From Streptomyces sp. Je 1-332 (GTDB lineage Bacteria > Actinomycetota > Actinomycetes > Streptomycetales > Streptomycetaceae), in NCBI RefSeq assembly GCF_040730185.1, contig NZ_CP160402.1, forward strand, positions 4,774,001 to 4,838,000: a DNA stretch of 64,000 nucleotides. Reading direction: 5' to 3'. Position 1 is the stretch's first letter; every line of letters begins with the position of its first letter. Shown here piece by piece: positions 9,286-19,775 of the stretch. Below the pieces are notes generated by a model, which saw only the letters and a list, made by a program, of their open reading frames with translations, made no database searches and was not told the DNA's origin. The position numbers and the translations under genes are program-made.

Positions 9286-9657
9286 GTGCCTACGATCCAG
9301 CAGCTGGTCCGGAAGGGCCGGCAGGACAAGGTCGAGAAGAACAAGACGCCCGCGCTCGAGGGATCGCCCCAGCGCCGCGGCGTCTGCACGCGTGTGTTCA
9401 CGACCACCCCGAAGAAGCCGAACTCGGCCCTGCGTAAGGTCGCGCGTGTGCGTCTGACCTCCGGGATCGAAGTCACCGCTTACATTCCGGGTGAGGGACA
9501 CAACCTGCAGGAGCACTCCATCGTGCTCGTGCGTGGTGGCCGTGTGAAGGACCTGCCGGGTGTTCGCTACAAGATCATCCGCGGCTCCCTTGACACCCAG
9601 GGCGTCAAGAACCGCAAGCAGGCCCGCAGCCGCTACGGCGCCAAGAAGGAGAAGTAA
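9286..9657 (+). CDS. rpsL: 30S ribosomal protein S12
   Basis: Decoding-centre protein S12, 123 aa, the expected length. It starts at GTG 9286, from which [12 protein letters not shown] reads exactly like the family. The streptomycin-relevant residues K43 ([12 protein letters not shown]) and K88, and D89 (GGRVKDLPG, site of methylthiolation in many bacteria), are wild type, so no rpsL-type resistance is predicted. It leads the str operon; rpsG starts 2 bp after its stop. Confidence 0.98.
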   Translation: MPTIQQLVRKGRQDKVEKNKTPALEGSPQRRGVCTRVFTTTPKKPNSALRKVARVRLTSGIEVTAYIPGEGHNLQEHSIVLVRGGRVKDLPGVRYKIIRGSLDTQGVKNRKQARSRYGAKKEK

Positions 9658-9659
9658 GA

Positions 9660-10130
9660 ATGCCTCGTAAGGGCCCCGCCCCGAAGCGCCCGGTCATCAT
9701 CGACCCGGTCTACGGTTCTCCTCTGGTGACCTCCCTCATCAACAAGGTGCTGCTGAACGGCAAGCGCTCCACCGCCGAGCGCATCGTGTACGGCGCCATG
9801 GAGGGCCTGCGCGAGAAGACCGGCAACGACCCGGTCATCACGCTCAAGCGCGCGCTCGAGAACATCAAGCCGACCCTCGAGGTCAAGTCCCGCCGCGTCG
9901 GCGGTGCGACCTACCAGGTTCCGATCGAGGTCAAGCCCGGTCGCGCCAACACGCTGGCCCTGCGCTGGCTGGTCGGTTACTCCCGCGCCCGTCGCGAGAA
10001 GACGATGACCGAGCGTCTCCTCAACGAGCTCCTCGACGCCTCCAACGGCCTTGGTGCCGCTGTGAAGAAGCGCGAGGACACCCACAAGATGGCCGAGTCC
10101 AACAAGGCCTTCGCGCACTACCGCTGGTAG
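9660..10130 (+). CDS. rpsG: 30S ribosomal protein S7
   Basis: Primary 16S rRNA-binding protein of the small-subunit head, 156 aa, normal length. The N-terminus [12 protein letters not shown] and the [14 protein letters not shown] core are typical. The ribosome binding site (GAAGGAGAAG) lies within the end of rpsL, so translation is coupled. fusA follows after 39 bp. Confidence 0.98.
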   Translation: MPRKGPAPKRPVIIDPVYGSPLVTSLINKVLLNGKRSTAERIVYGAMEGLREKTGNDPVITLKRALENIKPTLEVKSRRVGGATYQVPIEVKPGRANTLALRWLVGYSRARREKTMTERLLNELLDASNGLGAAVKKREDTHKMAESNKAFAHYRW

Positions 10131-10169
10131 TCGCTACCCACATCGAGACCGAGAGAAGACTGAGCCGAT

Positions 10170-12296
10170 ATGGCTACCACTTCACTTGACCTGGCCAAGG
10201 TGCGCAACATCGGCATCATGGCCCACATCGACGCGGGCAAGACGACGACCACCGAGCGGATCCTGTTCTACACCGGTGTGTCGTACAAGATCGGTGAGGT
10301 CCACGACGGCGCCGCGACCATGGACTGGATGGAGCAGGAGCAGGAGCGTGGCATCACGATCACCTCTGCTGCCACCACCTGTCACTGGCCGATGAACGAC
10401 GTCGACCACACCATCAACATCATCGACACCCCGGGCCACGTCGACTTCACCGTCGAGGTGGAGCGTTCGCTCCGCGTGCTCGACGGTGCCGTGACGGTGT
10501 TCGACGGCGTCGCCGGTGTTGAGCCCCAGTCCGAGACCGTGTGGCGTCAGGCGGACCGCTACGGCGTCCCGCGCATCTGCTTCGTCAACAAGCTCGACCG
10601 CACGGGTGCCGAGTTCCACCGCTGCGTCGACATGATCGTCGACCGCCTCGGTGCGACCCCGATCGTCATGCAGCTGCCCATCGGCGCAGAGGCTGACTTC
10701 AAGGGCGTCGTCGACCTCGTCACCATGAAGGCCTTCGTCTGGTCCGCCGAGACCAAGATGGGCGAGGCCTACGACATCGTCGACATCCCCGACACGCACG
10801 TCGAGGCTGCCGATGAGTACCGCGGCAAGCTGCTCGAGGCCGTCGCCGAGAACGACGAGCAGATGATGGAGCTGTACCTCGAGGGCCAGGAGCCCACCGA
10901 GGAGCAGCTGTACGAGGCCATCCGCCGCATCACCATCGCCTCCGGCAAGGGCGGCGACACCACCGTCACCCCCGTGTTCTGTGGCACCGCGTTCAAGAAC
11001 AAGGGCGTCCAGCCCCTGCTCGACGCGGTCGTGCGTTACCTGCCTTCGCCCCTGGACGTCGAGGCCATCGAGGGCCACGACGTCAAGGACCCCGAGACGG
11101 TCGTCAAGCGCAAGCCTTCGGACGAGGAGCCGCTTTCGGCTCTCGCGTTCAAGATCGCGAGCGACCCGCACCTCGGCAAGCTCACCTTCGTCCGGATCTA
11201 CTCCGGTCGCCTCCAGGCCGGCACCGCGGTGCTGAACTCGGTCAAGGGCAAGAAGGAGCGCATCGGCAAGATCTACCGCATGCACGCGAACAAGCGTGAG
11301 GAGATCGAGTCGGTGGGCGCCGGTGACATCGTCGCCGTCATGGGCCTGAAGCAGACCACCACCGGTGAGACGCTGTGTGACGACAAGAAGCCGGTCATCC
11401 TGGAGTCCATGGACTTCCCGGCGCCGGTCATTCAGGTCGCCATCGAGCCCAAGTCCAAGGGTGACCAGGAGAAGCTGGGTGTAGCCATCCAGCGTCTCTC
11501 GGAGGAGGACCCCTCCTTCCAGGTTCACTCGGACGAGGAGACCGGCCAGACCATCATCGGTGGTATGGGCGAGCTTCACCTCGAGGTGCTCGTCGACCGC
11601 ATGAAGCGCGAGTTCCGCGTCGAGGCGAACGTCGGCAAGCCCCAGGTCGCGTACCGCGAGACGATCCGTCAGGCCGTCGAGCGCGTGGACTACACCCACA
11701 AGAAGCAGACCGGTGGTACCGGTCAGTTCGCCAAGGTGCAGATCGCGATCGAGCCCATCGACAGCGGCGACGCTTCGTACGAGTTCGTGAACAAGGTCAC
11801 CGGTGGCCGTATCCCGCGGGAGTACATCCCGTCGGTGGACGCCGGTGCGCAGGAGGCCATGCAGTTCGGCATCCTGGCGGGCTACGAGATGACTGGTGTT
11901 CGCATCACGCTTCTCGACGGCGCCTACCACGAGGTCGACTCCTCCGAGCTCGCCTTCAAGATCGCCGGTTCGCAGGCCTTCAAGGAGGCCGCGCGTAAGG
12001 CCAAGCCCGTGCTGCTCGAGCCGATGATGGCCGTTGAGGTCACCACGCCCGAGGACTACATGGGTGATGTCATCGGTGACATCAACTCCCGTCGTGGCCA
12101 GATCCAGGCCATGGAGGAGCGCAGCGGCGCTCGCGTCGTGAAGGGCCTCGTGCCCCTCTCGGAGATGTTCGGCTACGTCGGAGACCTCCGCAGCAAGACG
12201 TCGGGTCGCGCAAGCTACTCAATGCAGTTCGACTCCTACGCCGAGGTTCCGCGGAACGTCGCCGAGGAGATCATCGCGAAGGCCAAGGGCGAGTAA
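10170..12296 (+). CDS. fusA: Elongation factor G
   Basis: Translocation GTPase EF-G, 708 aa, full length. G1 ([15 protein letters not shown]) is at about residues 18-32, then RGITI (switch II side), DTPGHVDF and NKLDR. C-terminal domains III-V are intact, including GMGELHLEV and the late [12 protein letters not shown]. It is the third gene of the str operon, with tuf 152 bp downstream. Confidence 0.98.
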   Translation: MATTSLDLAKVRNIGIMAHIDAGKTTTTERILFYTGVSYKIGEVHDGAATMDWMEQEQERGITITSAATTCHWPMNDVDHTINIIDTPGHVDFTVEVERSLRVLDGAVTVFDGVAGVEPQSETVWRQADRYGVPRICFVNKLDRTGAEFHRCVDMIVDRLGATPIVMQLPIGAEADFKGVVDLVTMKAFVWSAETKMGEAYDIVDIPDTHVEAADEYRGKLLEAVAENDEQMMELYLEGQEPTEEQLYEAIRRITIASGKGGDTTVTPVFCGTAFKNKGVQPLLDAVVRYLPSPLDVEAIEGHDVKDPETVVKRKPSDEEPLSALAFKIASDPHLGKLTFVRIYSGRLQAGTAVLNSVKGKKERIGKIYRMHANKREEIESVGAGDIVAVMGLKQTTTGETLCDDKKPVILESMDFPAPVIQVAIEPKSKGDQEKLGVAIQRLSEEDPSFQVHSDEETGQTIIGGMGELHLEVLVDRMKREFRVEANVGKPQVAYRETIRQAVERVDYTHKKQTGGTGQFAKVQIAIEPIDSGDASYEFVNKVTGGRIPREYIPSVDAGAQEAMQFGILAGYEMTGVRITLLDGAYHEVDSSELAFKIAGSQAFKEAARKAKPVLLEPMMAVEVTTPEDYMGDVIGDINSRRGQIQAMEERSGARVVKGLVPLSEMFGYVGDLRSKTSGRASYSMQFDSYAEVPRNVAEEIIAKAKGE

Positions 12297-12448
12297 CTCA
12301 CCCGAGTTGACGCTTTAGGCTTGACTCCGGAGTCTCCGGGGCATTCCGACCCTCTTCGGGCCGGGTGCCCCGGGCCCCGGGTATCCCAGCAAAGATCACC
12401 TGGCGCCGATGAAGCAAGGCGTACAGAACCACTCCGCAGGAGGATTCA

Positions 12449-13642
<1,194 letters not shown>

Positions 13643-13720
13643 GCATTTCGCTTGCGCGTTGATCGGGGAGACCCGGTTGCTCTGAACTGAGAGCACCAGC
13701 AGTACCTAGCAGTAGCGGGA

Positions 13721-13750
13721 GGGCCCGTACGACTTCGGTCGTACGGGCCC
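13721..13750 (+). terminator. Terminator of the str operon
   Basis: A perfect 13-bp stem GGGCCCGTACGAC / GTCGTACGGGCCC with a TTCG tetraloop, followed by TTCTGTGTTG, lies 78 bp after the tuf stop. This is one of the clearest terminators in the window. Confidence 0.9.
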
Positions 13751-13793
13751 TTCTGTGTTGGTGGTCGTAACCGTGGTGCGAGGGGGACCAGTG

Positions 13794-14300
13794 ATGATCA
13801 AACGTGGTGCACGCTCTGTCGCAGCACTGGCTGTCGGCCTCTTCCTCTCCGCGTGTTCCGTCCCGGACGCGGGCGATCGCCCTGTGACCGAAGGACGTGA
13901 CTGGCACTGGGACAAAGAGGCAGGAGCGGACGAAGCTTCAGCCTTCATGGATGTGGCGGTGCCCAGGGGAGCGGCCGAGGTCAAGGGCGCAGTTCAGATC
14001 AACCCGCAGGAGGACGTCTACTTCCTGTCCTTCGTCACCGGCGAGAAGGATGCCGAAGACATCGCGGAAGCCCTCCACCCGGAAGAGCCCCTTCGGGCAG
14101 GTAAAGCGGAAGCCGTACCGAAGGCGGAGCTCTTCGGGCATCTGGGGCTGGCCGAGCCGCAGAGCCTGGAGGGAACACGCTGGGCAGGCGTTTGTCCGCC
14201 GTGCGTCAACGACGACCGTCGCAAGAAGGTTCAGTGGATCGAGATCCACGTCCAGGCTCTCAAGTCCGATCGGGCACGGGTCTACCTGCAGGCGTTCTGA
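13794..14300 (+). CDS. Small lipoprotein, unknown function
   Basis: A 168-aa protein from ATG 13794 (GAGGGGG upstream; a GTG one codon earlier is equally possible). It has a short basic N-terminus, a hydrophobic stretch (AALAVGLFL) and the lipobox LSAC, so it should be exported and lipidated. The mature part is acidic and contains a C-P-P-C pair (CPPCVND) that could form a disulfide. I do not recognise a family. It follows the tuf terminator and converges with the leftward toxin-like gene. Confidence 0.7.
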   Translation: MIKRGARSVAALAVGLFLSACSVPDAGDRPVTEGRDWHWDKEAGADEASAFMDVAVPRGAAEVKGAVQINPQEDVYFLSFVTGEKDAEDIAEALHPEEPLRAGKAEAVPKAELFGHLGLAEPQSLEGTRWAGVCPPCVNDDRRKKVQWIEIHVQALKSDRARVYLQAF

Positions 14301-14312
14301 GACCTTCAGGAC

Positions 14313-14570
14313 TCAGAAGCCCAGGTAAGTGAGCTGGACGACGTAGACGCGTTCGCTGCGTACGACGATCTGGTACCGGAACATCCCGCCGGGCACGGTG
14401 ATGTCGCCGCCCTTCGGGTCGACGCCTTGGTGACCGCGACCGTGTACGTACAGGGCTTCGGTCGCCCGGACCAGTTCCGCGGCCTTGCGCTCCACTTCGG
14501 CGAGAAAAGCCGGTGACGCGGTGCGGGCGGCCTCCTCGGCCGCGAAGGCGTACTCCCAGCTCCAGCTCAA
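14313..14570 (-). CDS. RelE/ParE-like toxin candidate
   Basis: An 85-aa basic/aromatic protein: WEYAFAAEEAAR at the start, a helical middle, then GGDITVPGGMFRYQIVVRSERVYVVQLTYLGF. This helix-helix-strand layout, ending in strands with Arg residues, is the compact RelE/ParE fold. The start ATG overlaps the stop of the upstream DUF6247-like gene (ATGA, 14567-14570), as in toxin/antitoxin pairs. Toxicity is inferred. Confidence 0.6.
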   Translation of the reverse strand: MSWSWEYAFAAEEAARTASPAFLAEVERKAAELVRATEALYVHGRGHQGVDPKGGDITVPGGMFRYQIVVRSERVYVVQLTYLGF

Positions 14571-14914
14571 GTCCGGACGGCCTTCATGGCCTCGTCCAGG
14601 ACGGCGCTCAGCTCGCGCAATGCCTCTTGGGCGACGGCGGCGTCCTCATGCTCCAGATCCCGCGTGGCGCGGGCGTGCCGGGCGGACAGGTCGGGGCGGC
14701 GGGCGATCTCGATGTCCCGGGCCCAGGCGAGGACCCAGCTCTGCACCGGGCTGAGGGACTGCCATTCGACGGCCTTGGCGAAGGCCTCGTCCTTGGTCCG
14801 CTGCATCTCCGGCAGGCGCGCGGGGGCGACGACGGCGAGGGCGGCGCGCAGGGCGCCCGGGGTCTGCTCAGGGCGGGGCGCCAGCTCGTGCCCGTGATCG
14901 GCCTGCGTGCACAT
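14567..14914 (-). CDS. DUF6247-like protein, antitoxin candidate
   Basis: A 115-aa helical protein. The start at 14914 is set by GGGAGGA just upstream; a longer frame reaches 14983 but runs past this site. The TPGALRAALAVVAPARLPEM region and the following acidic helices resemble the actinobacterial DUF6247 family, often found next to RelE-like genes. It is the first gene of the pair and overlaps the toxin candidate by 4 bp. Confidence 0.6.
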   Translation of the reverse strand: MCTQADHGHELAPRPEQTPGALRAALAVVAPARLPEMQRTKDEAFAKAVEWQSLSPVQSWVLAWARDIEIARRPDLSARHARATRDLEHEDAAVAQEALRELSAVLDEAMKAVRT

Positions 14915-14967
14915 GGAGTCCTCCCGGGAGTGCCCTGGCCAGGTTAGTCGGCCGGGGCTCCCGGGGT

Positions 14968-15162
14968 GTGGGGACGCGAACATTGCTGAGTGTTTCCCCT
15001 GGTCAGTGCGCGTACGACTGGTCTGGCCCGGGTCCGTTCCGTGTGTGGCTGGACGTGCGGGACCGGCAGCTGGCAGAAGTGGTCGGCGAGGCGGCCCACC
15101 ATCCGTGGACCGCGCGCTATGACGTCCACCTCGATGTTCTGGTGCAGCCGTCGAGTTCGTGA
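14968..15162 (+). CDS. Possible small hypothetical gene or remnant
   Basis: An open frame of 64 codons from GTG 14968. The later part (DWSGPGPFRVWLDVRDRQ, then HHPWTARYDVHLDV) looks protein-like, with Trp and alternating strands, but the start lacks a ribosome binding site and the frame is short. It may be the 3' remnant of a larger gene lost between the toxin/antitoxin pair and the Uma2 gene. Confidence 0.3.
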   Translation: MGTRTLLSVSPGQCAYDWSGPGPFRVWLDVRDRQLAEVVGEAAHHPWTARYDVHLDVLVQPSSS

Positions 15163-15212
15163 TCCAGCGGCTGGACGACTGGCGCCGACGCCTTTTGGCC
15201 CGCGGGGAGGGC

Positions 15213-15827
15213 CTATGCGCCCGCCCCGCCGGTCTGGTCCTCGTAACGGGGCAGGCCCTCCGTCGAGATCGTCCACTCGGCGACGGTGACGTCCTCGCCG
15301 TAGTCGAAGTCCGTACGGGTGGCGTAGCGCGGGCCCTGCGGGGTCGGGTGGATCTCGGAGAGAACCGCGCCGGTTCCCGTGCGCGGGTCGAAGATCGCGT
15401 AGATGGGGATGCCCAGGAGCGGGTAGTCCCGCATCTTGCTCACCCAGTCGTTGTCCGGGTTGGAGCGGGAGACGACCTCGATGGCGGCGATGAGCGTGCG
15501 GGGGTCGAAGGAACCGTCCCCCTCCATGTCGGCCTCGGCGATCACGATGATGTCCGGGAGTCGCAGGATGCCCTCGGGTGCGTCTTCCACGTCGGGCGCT
15601 CCGGTGTGGGCCACGAGTGCGTCCGGCATGATCGCCTCCAGGCGCTTGCGCAGGCGTAGCGCCGTGAGTTCGTGCCGCTTGATCGGCGCCATCATGTCGT
15701 GGACGATCCCTTCCCTGGTGATCTCGAACTTGCCCGGAATCGTGTCGTCCATCGACTGAACGACCTCCCGCATCGTCCGGTACACGTGGTTTACGTCCTG
15801 CCGTGCGTTGTCCGGGGCGATGGTCAT
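15213..15827 (-). CDS. Uma2-family (DUF820) nuclease-like protein
   Basis: A 204-aa protein with the start at 15827 (GAGGAG upstream). Uma2 features are visible: a regular N-terminal strand-helix, P-D-I-I-V-I, then AIEVVSRSNPDNDWVSK and YPLLGIPIYAIFDPR, giving the PD-(D/E)XK-type D...E-V-x-S...K set. Such genes are abundant in Streptomyces and cyanobacteria; their biological role is unsettled. It lies alone between unrelated small genes. Confidence 0.8.
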   Translation of the reverse strand: MTIAPDNARQDVNHVYRTMREVVQSMDDTIPGKFEITREGIVHDMMAPIKRHELTALRLRKRLEAIMPDALVAHTGAPDVEDAPEGILRLPDIIVIAEADMEGDGSFDPRTLIAAIEVVSRSNPDNDWVSKMRDYPLLGIPIYAIFDPRTGTGAVLSEIHPTPQGPRYATRTDFDYGEDVTVAEWTISTEGLPRYEDQTGGAGA

Positions 15828-15876
15828 GGCGTGCGCTCCTCGTCTGTGCCCAGGGGCAAGGGTCGTCACGTTCATG

Positions 15877-16800
15877 CTAGGCGGCCTCCATGGAGTCGGG
15901 TCGGCAGTCGCGGCAGCGGCCTGGTTCGGGGGCGCGGAAGGCGCGGTCGCAGGCGTCGCAGTTCTGGAGCGGCTGCCGGGCGGGCGCCGGGCCGTGGAAG
16001 GGGGGTGGGGGCGGGAGGAGCGCTGTCAGGCGGTGGGCGAGCAGTGCGGCGGGGCGGCGTGGGCCTTCGGGCGGCAGGTCGTGAGTGAGGGCGTGGACTA
16101 CGGAGGTGGGGGCGACCTCGCGTTCCAGCCAGGTGGCGACGCCGGGGGCTAGGTGGGTGGTGTCGCGGGCCGAGAGGAGCAGACGCGGGTCCTCGTGGCG
16201 CAGGTCGGCGAGGAGGTCGGTGGCCTGCTGGAGGAGGGCGGAGGCGGGGAAGGCCGGGCGCGGTACGGCGGGGAGGAGGCGGGGCTGTCTCGGGGGTGCG
16301 TGGGTGGACGGGGCCGTATTGGTCTCGGACGGCGGTGTGGTCGACCTCGGGGTGGGGGAGTGCGGGCGGCGCTGGGCCGCCGCGTGTGGCTGGTTGCAGG
16401 AGGTTGTACGGGTGATGATGCGGCCGGCGGGGGTGCGTTCGCGTTCGCGGCGCAGGTAGCCGTGGGCCTCCAGCTCGCGCAGGGCGGCGGCGATACGGGT
16501 CGAGCCCTCAGGGAAGCGGGCGGTGAGCGTCTTGATGTCGACGCGGGCCCCGGTGGGCAGTGACTGCATGTGGCAGCCCAGGCCGATCGCCAGGAGGGAG
16601 AGCTCCTGGTGTTGGGTGAGGTGGTTGCCGATCACCGTGAAGCGGGTGGTGTGGCGGGTGTTGTCGTGGGCGATGCCGGAGGGGCGCGCAGCGGTGGGGC
16701 GGGGCTGGCTGCGGGGGCGCCGGGTCGCTCGTGCGTGGGATTGACTGCCGCCAAGGGCGGACTGGGCGCGCGGGGGCGCGCTAGGGTTCTGGGTGTCCAT
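15877..16800 (-). CDS. Winged-helix DNA-binding protein with C-terminal zinc ribbon
   Basis: A 307-aa protein. The N-terminus is disordered. A winged-helix domain lies at about 50-130 (QELSLLAIGLGCHMQSL, then RIAAALRELEAHGYLRRE). A Pro/Ser/Thr linker, an Ala/Leu helical region and a final CDACDRAF...CRDC zinc ribbon follow. This architecture is common in streptomycetes as a helix-turn-helix protein of unknown target. No partner gene is evident. Confidence 0.7.
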   Translation of the reverse strand: MDTQNPSAPPRAQSALGGSQSHARATRRPRSQPRPTAARPSGIAHDNTRHTTRFTVIGNHLTQHQELSLLAIGLGCHMQSLPTGARVDIKTLTARFPEGSTRIAAALRELEAHGYLRRERERTPAGRIITRTTSCNQPHAAAQRRPHSPTPRSTTPPSETNTAPSTHAPPRQPRLLPAVPRPAFPASALLQQATDLLADLRHEDPRLLLSARDTTHLAPGVATWLEREVAPTSVVHALTHDLPPEGPRRPAALLAHRLTALLPPPPPFHGPAPARQPLQNCDACDRAFRAPEPGRCRDCRPDSMEAA

Positions 16801-17050
16801 CGGGAAGCTCTTCTCTTCCTCGGTGGTCAGGCCCTCGATCGGGATTGCGAGTCCCGGCCGGGGGCCGTCGCATGTCTGCTGTTGTTTCGCCTACTGGGGC
16901 TGAGACTAAGGCAGTTGGGGGAGCGGAAATCCAGCTGAGCCGGTGATGTTCACTCGCGTGAGTGAGCGGGCTGTTGGTCGTTGCCGACGGCGCTCGGGCG
17001 GGCGCGCCTGCGGGTGGGTGGGGTGGGGTTTGGTGGGTCCTTTCTCCCTC

Positions 17051-17521
17051 TCAGGTTTCTTGGGGAAAGGCGCCAGTGGTACCGGAGCCTGGGGGGACGG
17101 GTTCCGGTGGCGTGAGGCTCAGTTCGGCCCAGAGGGTCTTTCGGGGGAACTGGTCCTCGGTCACTCCCCAGCGATGTGCCAGTGCCTCTACGAGGATCAG
17201 GCCGCGCCCTGATTCCGCTTCGGGGGACGGTAGTTGGGGAGCGGGGAGCCGTTCAGGTCGAGTGTCCGTGACCTCGATGCGGAGGGTGTCGGGGGACGCG
17301 TAGAGCGCTAGGCGGAAGTCGCGCCCGGGGACGCGGCCGTGGGTCGCGGCGTTGGCGGACAGCTCGGCGACGATCTGGCGGGCCGGGTCCAGAGGCATTC
17401 CCCACGAGCGGAGCTGCTCGGTTGCGAGGAGGCGCGCGAGGCGGGCTCCGCGAGGCGTGGGGGAGAGCTGGACGCTGAAGTGGCGTGTGGTGCACGGGAG
17501 TTCGGCGGTTTCCTGATTCAC
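17051..17521 (-). CDS. Anti-sigma-factor-like ATP-binding protein (HATPase)
   Basis: A 156-aa GHKL ATPase of the RsbW/SpoIIAB-like type. The N box is AELSANAATHG, G1 is EVTDTRPERLP and G2 is GRGLILVEA. It is divergent from the XRE/DUF397 genes. That trio is the familiar whiJ-type arrangement of streptomycetes (XRE regulator, small DUF397 protein, AbaA/anti-sigma-like ATPase), which affects development and antibiotic production. Partner specificity is unknown. Confidence 0.85.
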   Translation of the reverse strand: MNQETAELPCTTRHFSVQLSPTPRGARLARLLATEQLRSWGMPLDPARQIVAELSANAATHGRVPGRDFRLALYASPDTLRIEVTDTRPERLPAPQLPSPEAESGRGLILVEALAHRWGVTEDQFPRKTLWAELSLTPPEPVPPGSGTTGAFPQET

Positions 17522-17687
17522 GTCACTCAGCGTGGCCTTCGCCTTCTACGCTGCCCAGTGACATGGCGGTTGCGTACGGTGACTGTCCAGGTTTTGTCCA
17601 GGGCTGTACTGGCTGTCCAGGGCCACGGACGGGTACGGCGTTGACGGTACGTGGCGGGGAGTTCGGTCAGGCGGGAGGCGTGGGCGG

Positions 17688-18578
17688 ATGGAACAGGCGA
17701 GTGTGGCGGCGACGGTGAGTGAGCGGGAGCCGGATCGGGAACCGGAGGAGCCGGGGTGGGAGGTCGACCCGGAGGATGAGCAAGGCGCGGCGATCGTCGC
17801 CTTCGTGGGGCGACAGCTGCGGGCCCGGCGGGAGGCTGCCGGGCTGCGGGCCGCCGAGTTCGCGGCGGCGATGGGATATGGGGAGGGGCTCGTCTACAAG
17901 GTGGAGTCCGGGAAGCGGATCCCGCGGGGCGAGTACCTGGAGAAGGCGGACGAGGTGCTGGGGGCGGGGGGTTCCGTCGCGGCGATGCGGGAGGACGTGG
18001 CGGAGGCTCGGTATCCGAAGAAGGTGCGTGATCTGGCGAGGATGGAGGCGCAGGCGGTTGAGCTGACGGCTTACGGCAACCACAACTTGCATGGGCTGTT
18101 GCAGACCAAGGGGTACGCGCAGGCGCTGTTCGCGATGCGGCGCCCGGCTCTGGAGCAGGGCCGGATGGAGCAGCTCGTCTCCGCTCGACTGGCCCGGCAG
18201 TCGATCTTCGAGCGGGAACCCGCTCCCGCGCTGAGCTTTGTGCAGGAGGAGGTGACGCTACGGCGCCCGATCGGAGGCAAGATGGTATTGCGCGCGCAAC
18301 TCGAAAGGCTCCTGGAACTAGGTGAGTTGCGGACCGTGGAGATCCAGGTCATGCCTACAGGCCGAGAGGACCACGCTGGTATGAGCGGTGAGATGCAGGT
18401 GCTGAAGTTCAGGGACGGTGCGGCGGTCGGTCGCTCCGAGGGGGAGTTCGGCAGCCGCCCCGTATCTGATCTGAAGCAGCTCCGGATCATCGAACTGCGG
18501 TGTGGCATTATCCGGGCTCAGGCGCTCACGCCAGGGGAGTCGCTGGTCTTCATCGAGCAGGTGCTGGGAGAGACATGA
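17688..18578 (+). CDS. XRE regulator with DUF5753 (WhiJ-like)
   Basis: A 296-aa regulator. An acidic N-terminus is followed by the helix-turn-helix at about 40-90 (REAAGLRAAEFAAAMGYG, then VYKVESGKR) and the DUF5753 ligand/partner domain for the remainder. The stop overlaps the next start (ATGA, 18575-18578), coupling it to the DUF397 gene. The family includes WhiJ, whose DNA binding is modulated by its small DUF397 partner. Confidence 0.9.
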   Translation: MEQASVAATVSEREPDREPEEPGWEVDPEDEQGAAIVAFVGRQLRARREAAGLRAAEFAAAMGYGEGLVYKVESGKRIPRGEYLEKADEVLGAGGSVAAMREDVAEARYPKKVRDLARMEAQAVELTAYGNHNLHGLLQTKGYAQALFAMRRPALEQGRMEQLVSARLARQSIFEREPAPALSFVQEEVTLRRPIGGKMVLRAQLERLLELGELRTVEIQVMPTGREDHAGMSGEMQVLKFRDGAAVGRSEGEFGSRPVSDLKQLRIIELRCGIIRAQALTPGESLVFIEQVLGET

Positions 18579-18784
18579 TCCGCAAGACCTCCGCCGGGGA
18601 CTCGTCTGAGCTGGCCTGGTTCAAGAGCAGCTACAGCAGCAACAGCAATGAACCTGACTGCGTCGAGGTCGCCCACGCTCCCGGCGCGGTCCACGTTCGC
18701 GACTCCAAGGACTCCTTGGGCCCCCGCTTCGCCGTGAGCGGCAAGCCGTGGGCGGACTTCGTCGCGTACGCCTCCGGGAGCTGA
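18575..18784 (+). CDS. DUF397 protein, copy 1
   Basis: A 69-aa protein of the DUF397 family: LAWFKSSYSS, C-V-E-V-A, VHVRDSKD and a final W-x-x-F are the family marks. It is translationally coupled to the XRE gene and probably its binding partner. It is nearly identical to the next gene. Confidence 0.92.
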   Translation: MIRKTSAGDSSELAWFKSSYSSNSNEPDCVEVAHAPGAVHVRDSKDSLGPRFAVSGKPWADFVAYASGS

Positions 18785-18927
18785 GAGGCATGACCGGCAA
18801 GGCTCCCGCCGGGGACTCGTCCGAGCTGGCCTGGTTCAAGAGCAGCTACAGCAGCAACAGCAATGAACCTGACTGCGTCGAGGTCGCCCACGCTCCCGGC
18901 GCGGTCCACGTTCGCGACTCCAAGGAC
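18608..18927 (+). repeat. Perfect direct repeat within the DUF397 pair
   Basis: Bases 18608-18712 and 18823-18927 (105 bp each, offset 215 bp) are identical by eye. The flanks diverge, so the duplication is partial or is being homogenised. Confidence 0.9.
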
Positions 18928-18999
18928 GCACAGGGCCCCCGTCTCGCGGTGCGCGTCACCGCGTGGACACGCTTTGTGACGTACGCCTCCGGGAACTGA
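18790..18999 (+). CDS. DUF397 protein, copy 2
   Basis: A 69-aa DUF397 protein starting 6 bp after copy 1. The central 105 bp are identical to copy 1; the N-terminal few and last ~24 residues differ (RVTAWTRFVTYASGN). This points to recent tandem duplication or gene conversion. Confidence 0.92.
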   Translation: MTGKAPAGDSSELAWFKSSYSSNSNEPDCVEVAHAPGAVHVRDSKDAQGPRLAVRVTAWTRFVTYASGN

Positions 19000-19027
19000 C
19001 TCGGGGGAGCCAGGAGCCACCCCAGGT

Positions 19028-19055
19028 TTCACCTTCGGTATCCGCCGGGTACGAT
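19028..19055 (+). promoter_or_regulatory. Candidate S10-operon promoter
   Basis: TTCACC (19028-19033) and TACGAT (19050-19055) with a 16-bp spacer. This is reasonable but not strong, and other -10-like hexamers exist nearby. Confidence 0.35.
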
Positions 19056-19364
19056 CCCAAGCTTCGATTAGCCAGGCCCTACGCCCGTATGGCAGACTAT
19101 CGGGGTTGCTCGGTTGAGTGCCGATGCTGCGCGCCTCCCGCCGGGGGGACCGGAAGCGAGTCCCACAGTACTCGTCGCCCCATCTGCCAAACGGTCGTAA
19201 AAAGCCCGCAGGCAGCGCTGGAGCGGACGTACGGGAATCTTCTGGGAAGTGCAGTGCGGACGCTCGGCCAGGCGCCCGGTGGGTTTCTTCCCCCGGACCC
19301 GCGGTCATCTGGGCCGCAGCCCCTAGCAGGGAAATCCTTCGGGAAATCTCCGTGAGCGGGACTG

Positions 19365-19389
19365 CGACACGCCCGACCGCGTGGGTCGG
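19365..19389 (+). promoter_or_regulatory. Leader element shared with rpsL (copy 2)
   Basis: 24 of 25 positions match 9211-9235, including the full CCGACC-GCGTG-GGTCGG hairpin. It ends 64 nt before the rpsJ start. The flanking sequence is unrelated, so the match is confined to the element. Confidence 0.6.
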
Positions 19390-19453
19390 AGGAAGTAGAA
19401 AAAAGGGCCTCCCGGGAGCCAGAGCCTTCGAGACAAAGGACTACCAAGTAGCC

Positions 19454-19762
19454 ATGGCGGGACAGAAGATCCGCATCCGGCTCAAGGCCTACGACCACGA
19501 GGTCATCGACTCTTCGGCGAAGAAGATCGTCGAGACGGTGACTCGCACTGGTGCGTCGGTCGCGGGCCCGGTGCCGCTGCCCACTGAGAAGAACGTGTAC
19601 TGCGTCATCAAGTCGCCGCACAAGTACAAGGACTCTCGCGAGCACTTCGAGATGCGCACGCACAAGCGCCTGATCGACATCCTCGACCCGACGCCCAAGA
19701 CCGTTGACTCGTTGATGCGCCTGGACCTTCCGGCCGGCGTCGACATCGAGATCAAGCTCTGA
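19454..19762 (+). CDS. rpsJ: 30S ribosomal protein S10
   Basis: S10, 102 aa, also the NusE antitermination partner. It begins [19 protein letters not shown] at 19454, exactly the family start, and ends DIEIKL. First gene of the S10 operon; rplC follows after 13 bp. Confidence 0.98.
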   Translation: MAGQKIRIRLKAYDHEVIDSSAKKIVETVTRTGASVAGPVPLPTEKNVYCVIKSPHKYKDSREHFEMRTHKRLIDILDPTPKTVDSLMRLDLPAGVDIEIKL

Positions 19763-19775
19763 GAGGCGCGGACAG

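Larger units (their letters stand above)
19000..19453 (+). other. Long leader region of the S10 operon
   Basis: 454 bp without a supported gene. It carries a candidate promoter (19028-19055), a long untranslated stretch, the block shared with the rpsL leader (19365-19389), an A-rich GGAAGTAGAAAAAAGGG segment after it and a CTCCCGGGAG palindrome near 19418. One frame stays open into rpsJ, but it contradicts the known S10 start. The length and structure suggest a regulated leader. Confidence 0.6.

Noticed and set aside
9286..9657. Streptomycin-resistance change in S12
   Set aside because: K43 and K88 are both wild type.
10182..11930. A 582-codon open frame antisense to fusA
   Set aside because: It mirrors the third-position G/C bias of fusA on the other strand, has low-complexity Val/Leu/Asp/His composition and no motif.
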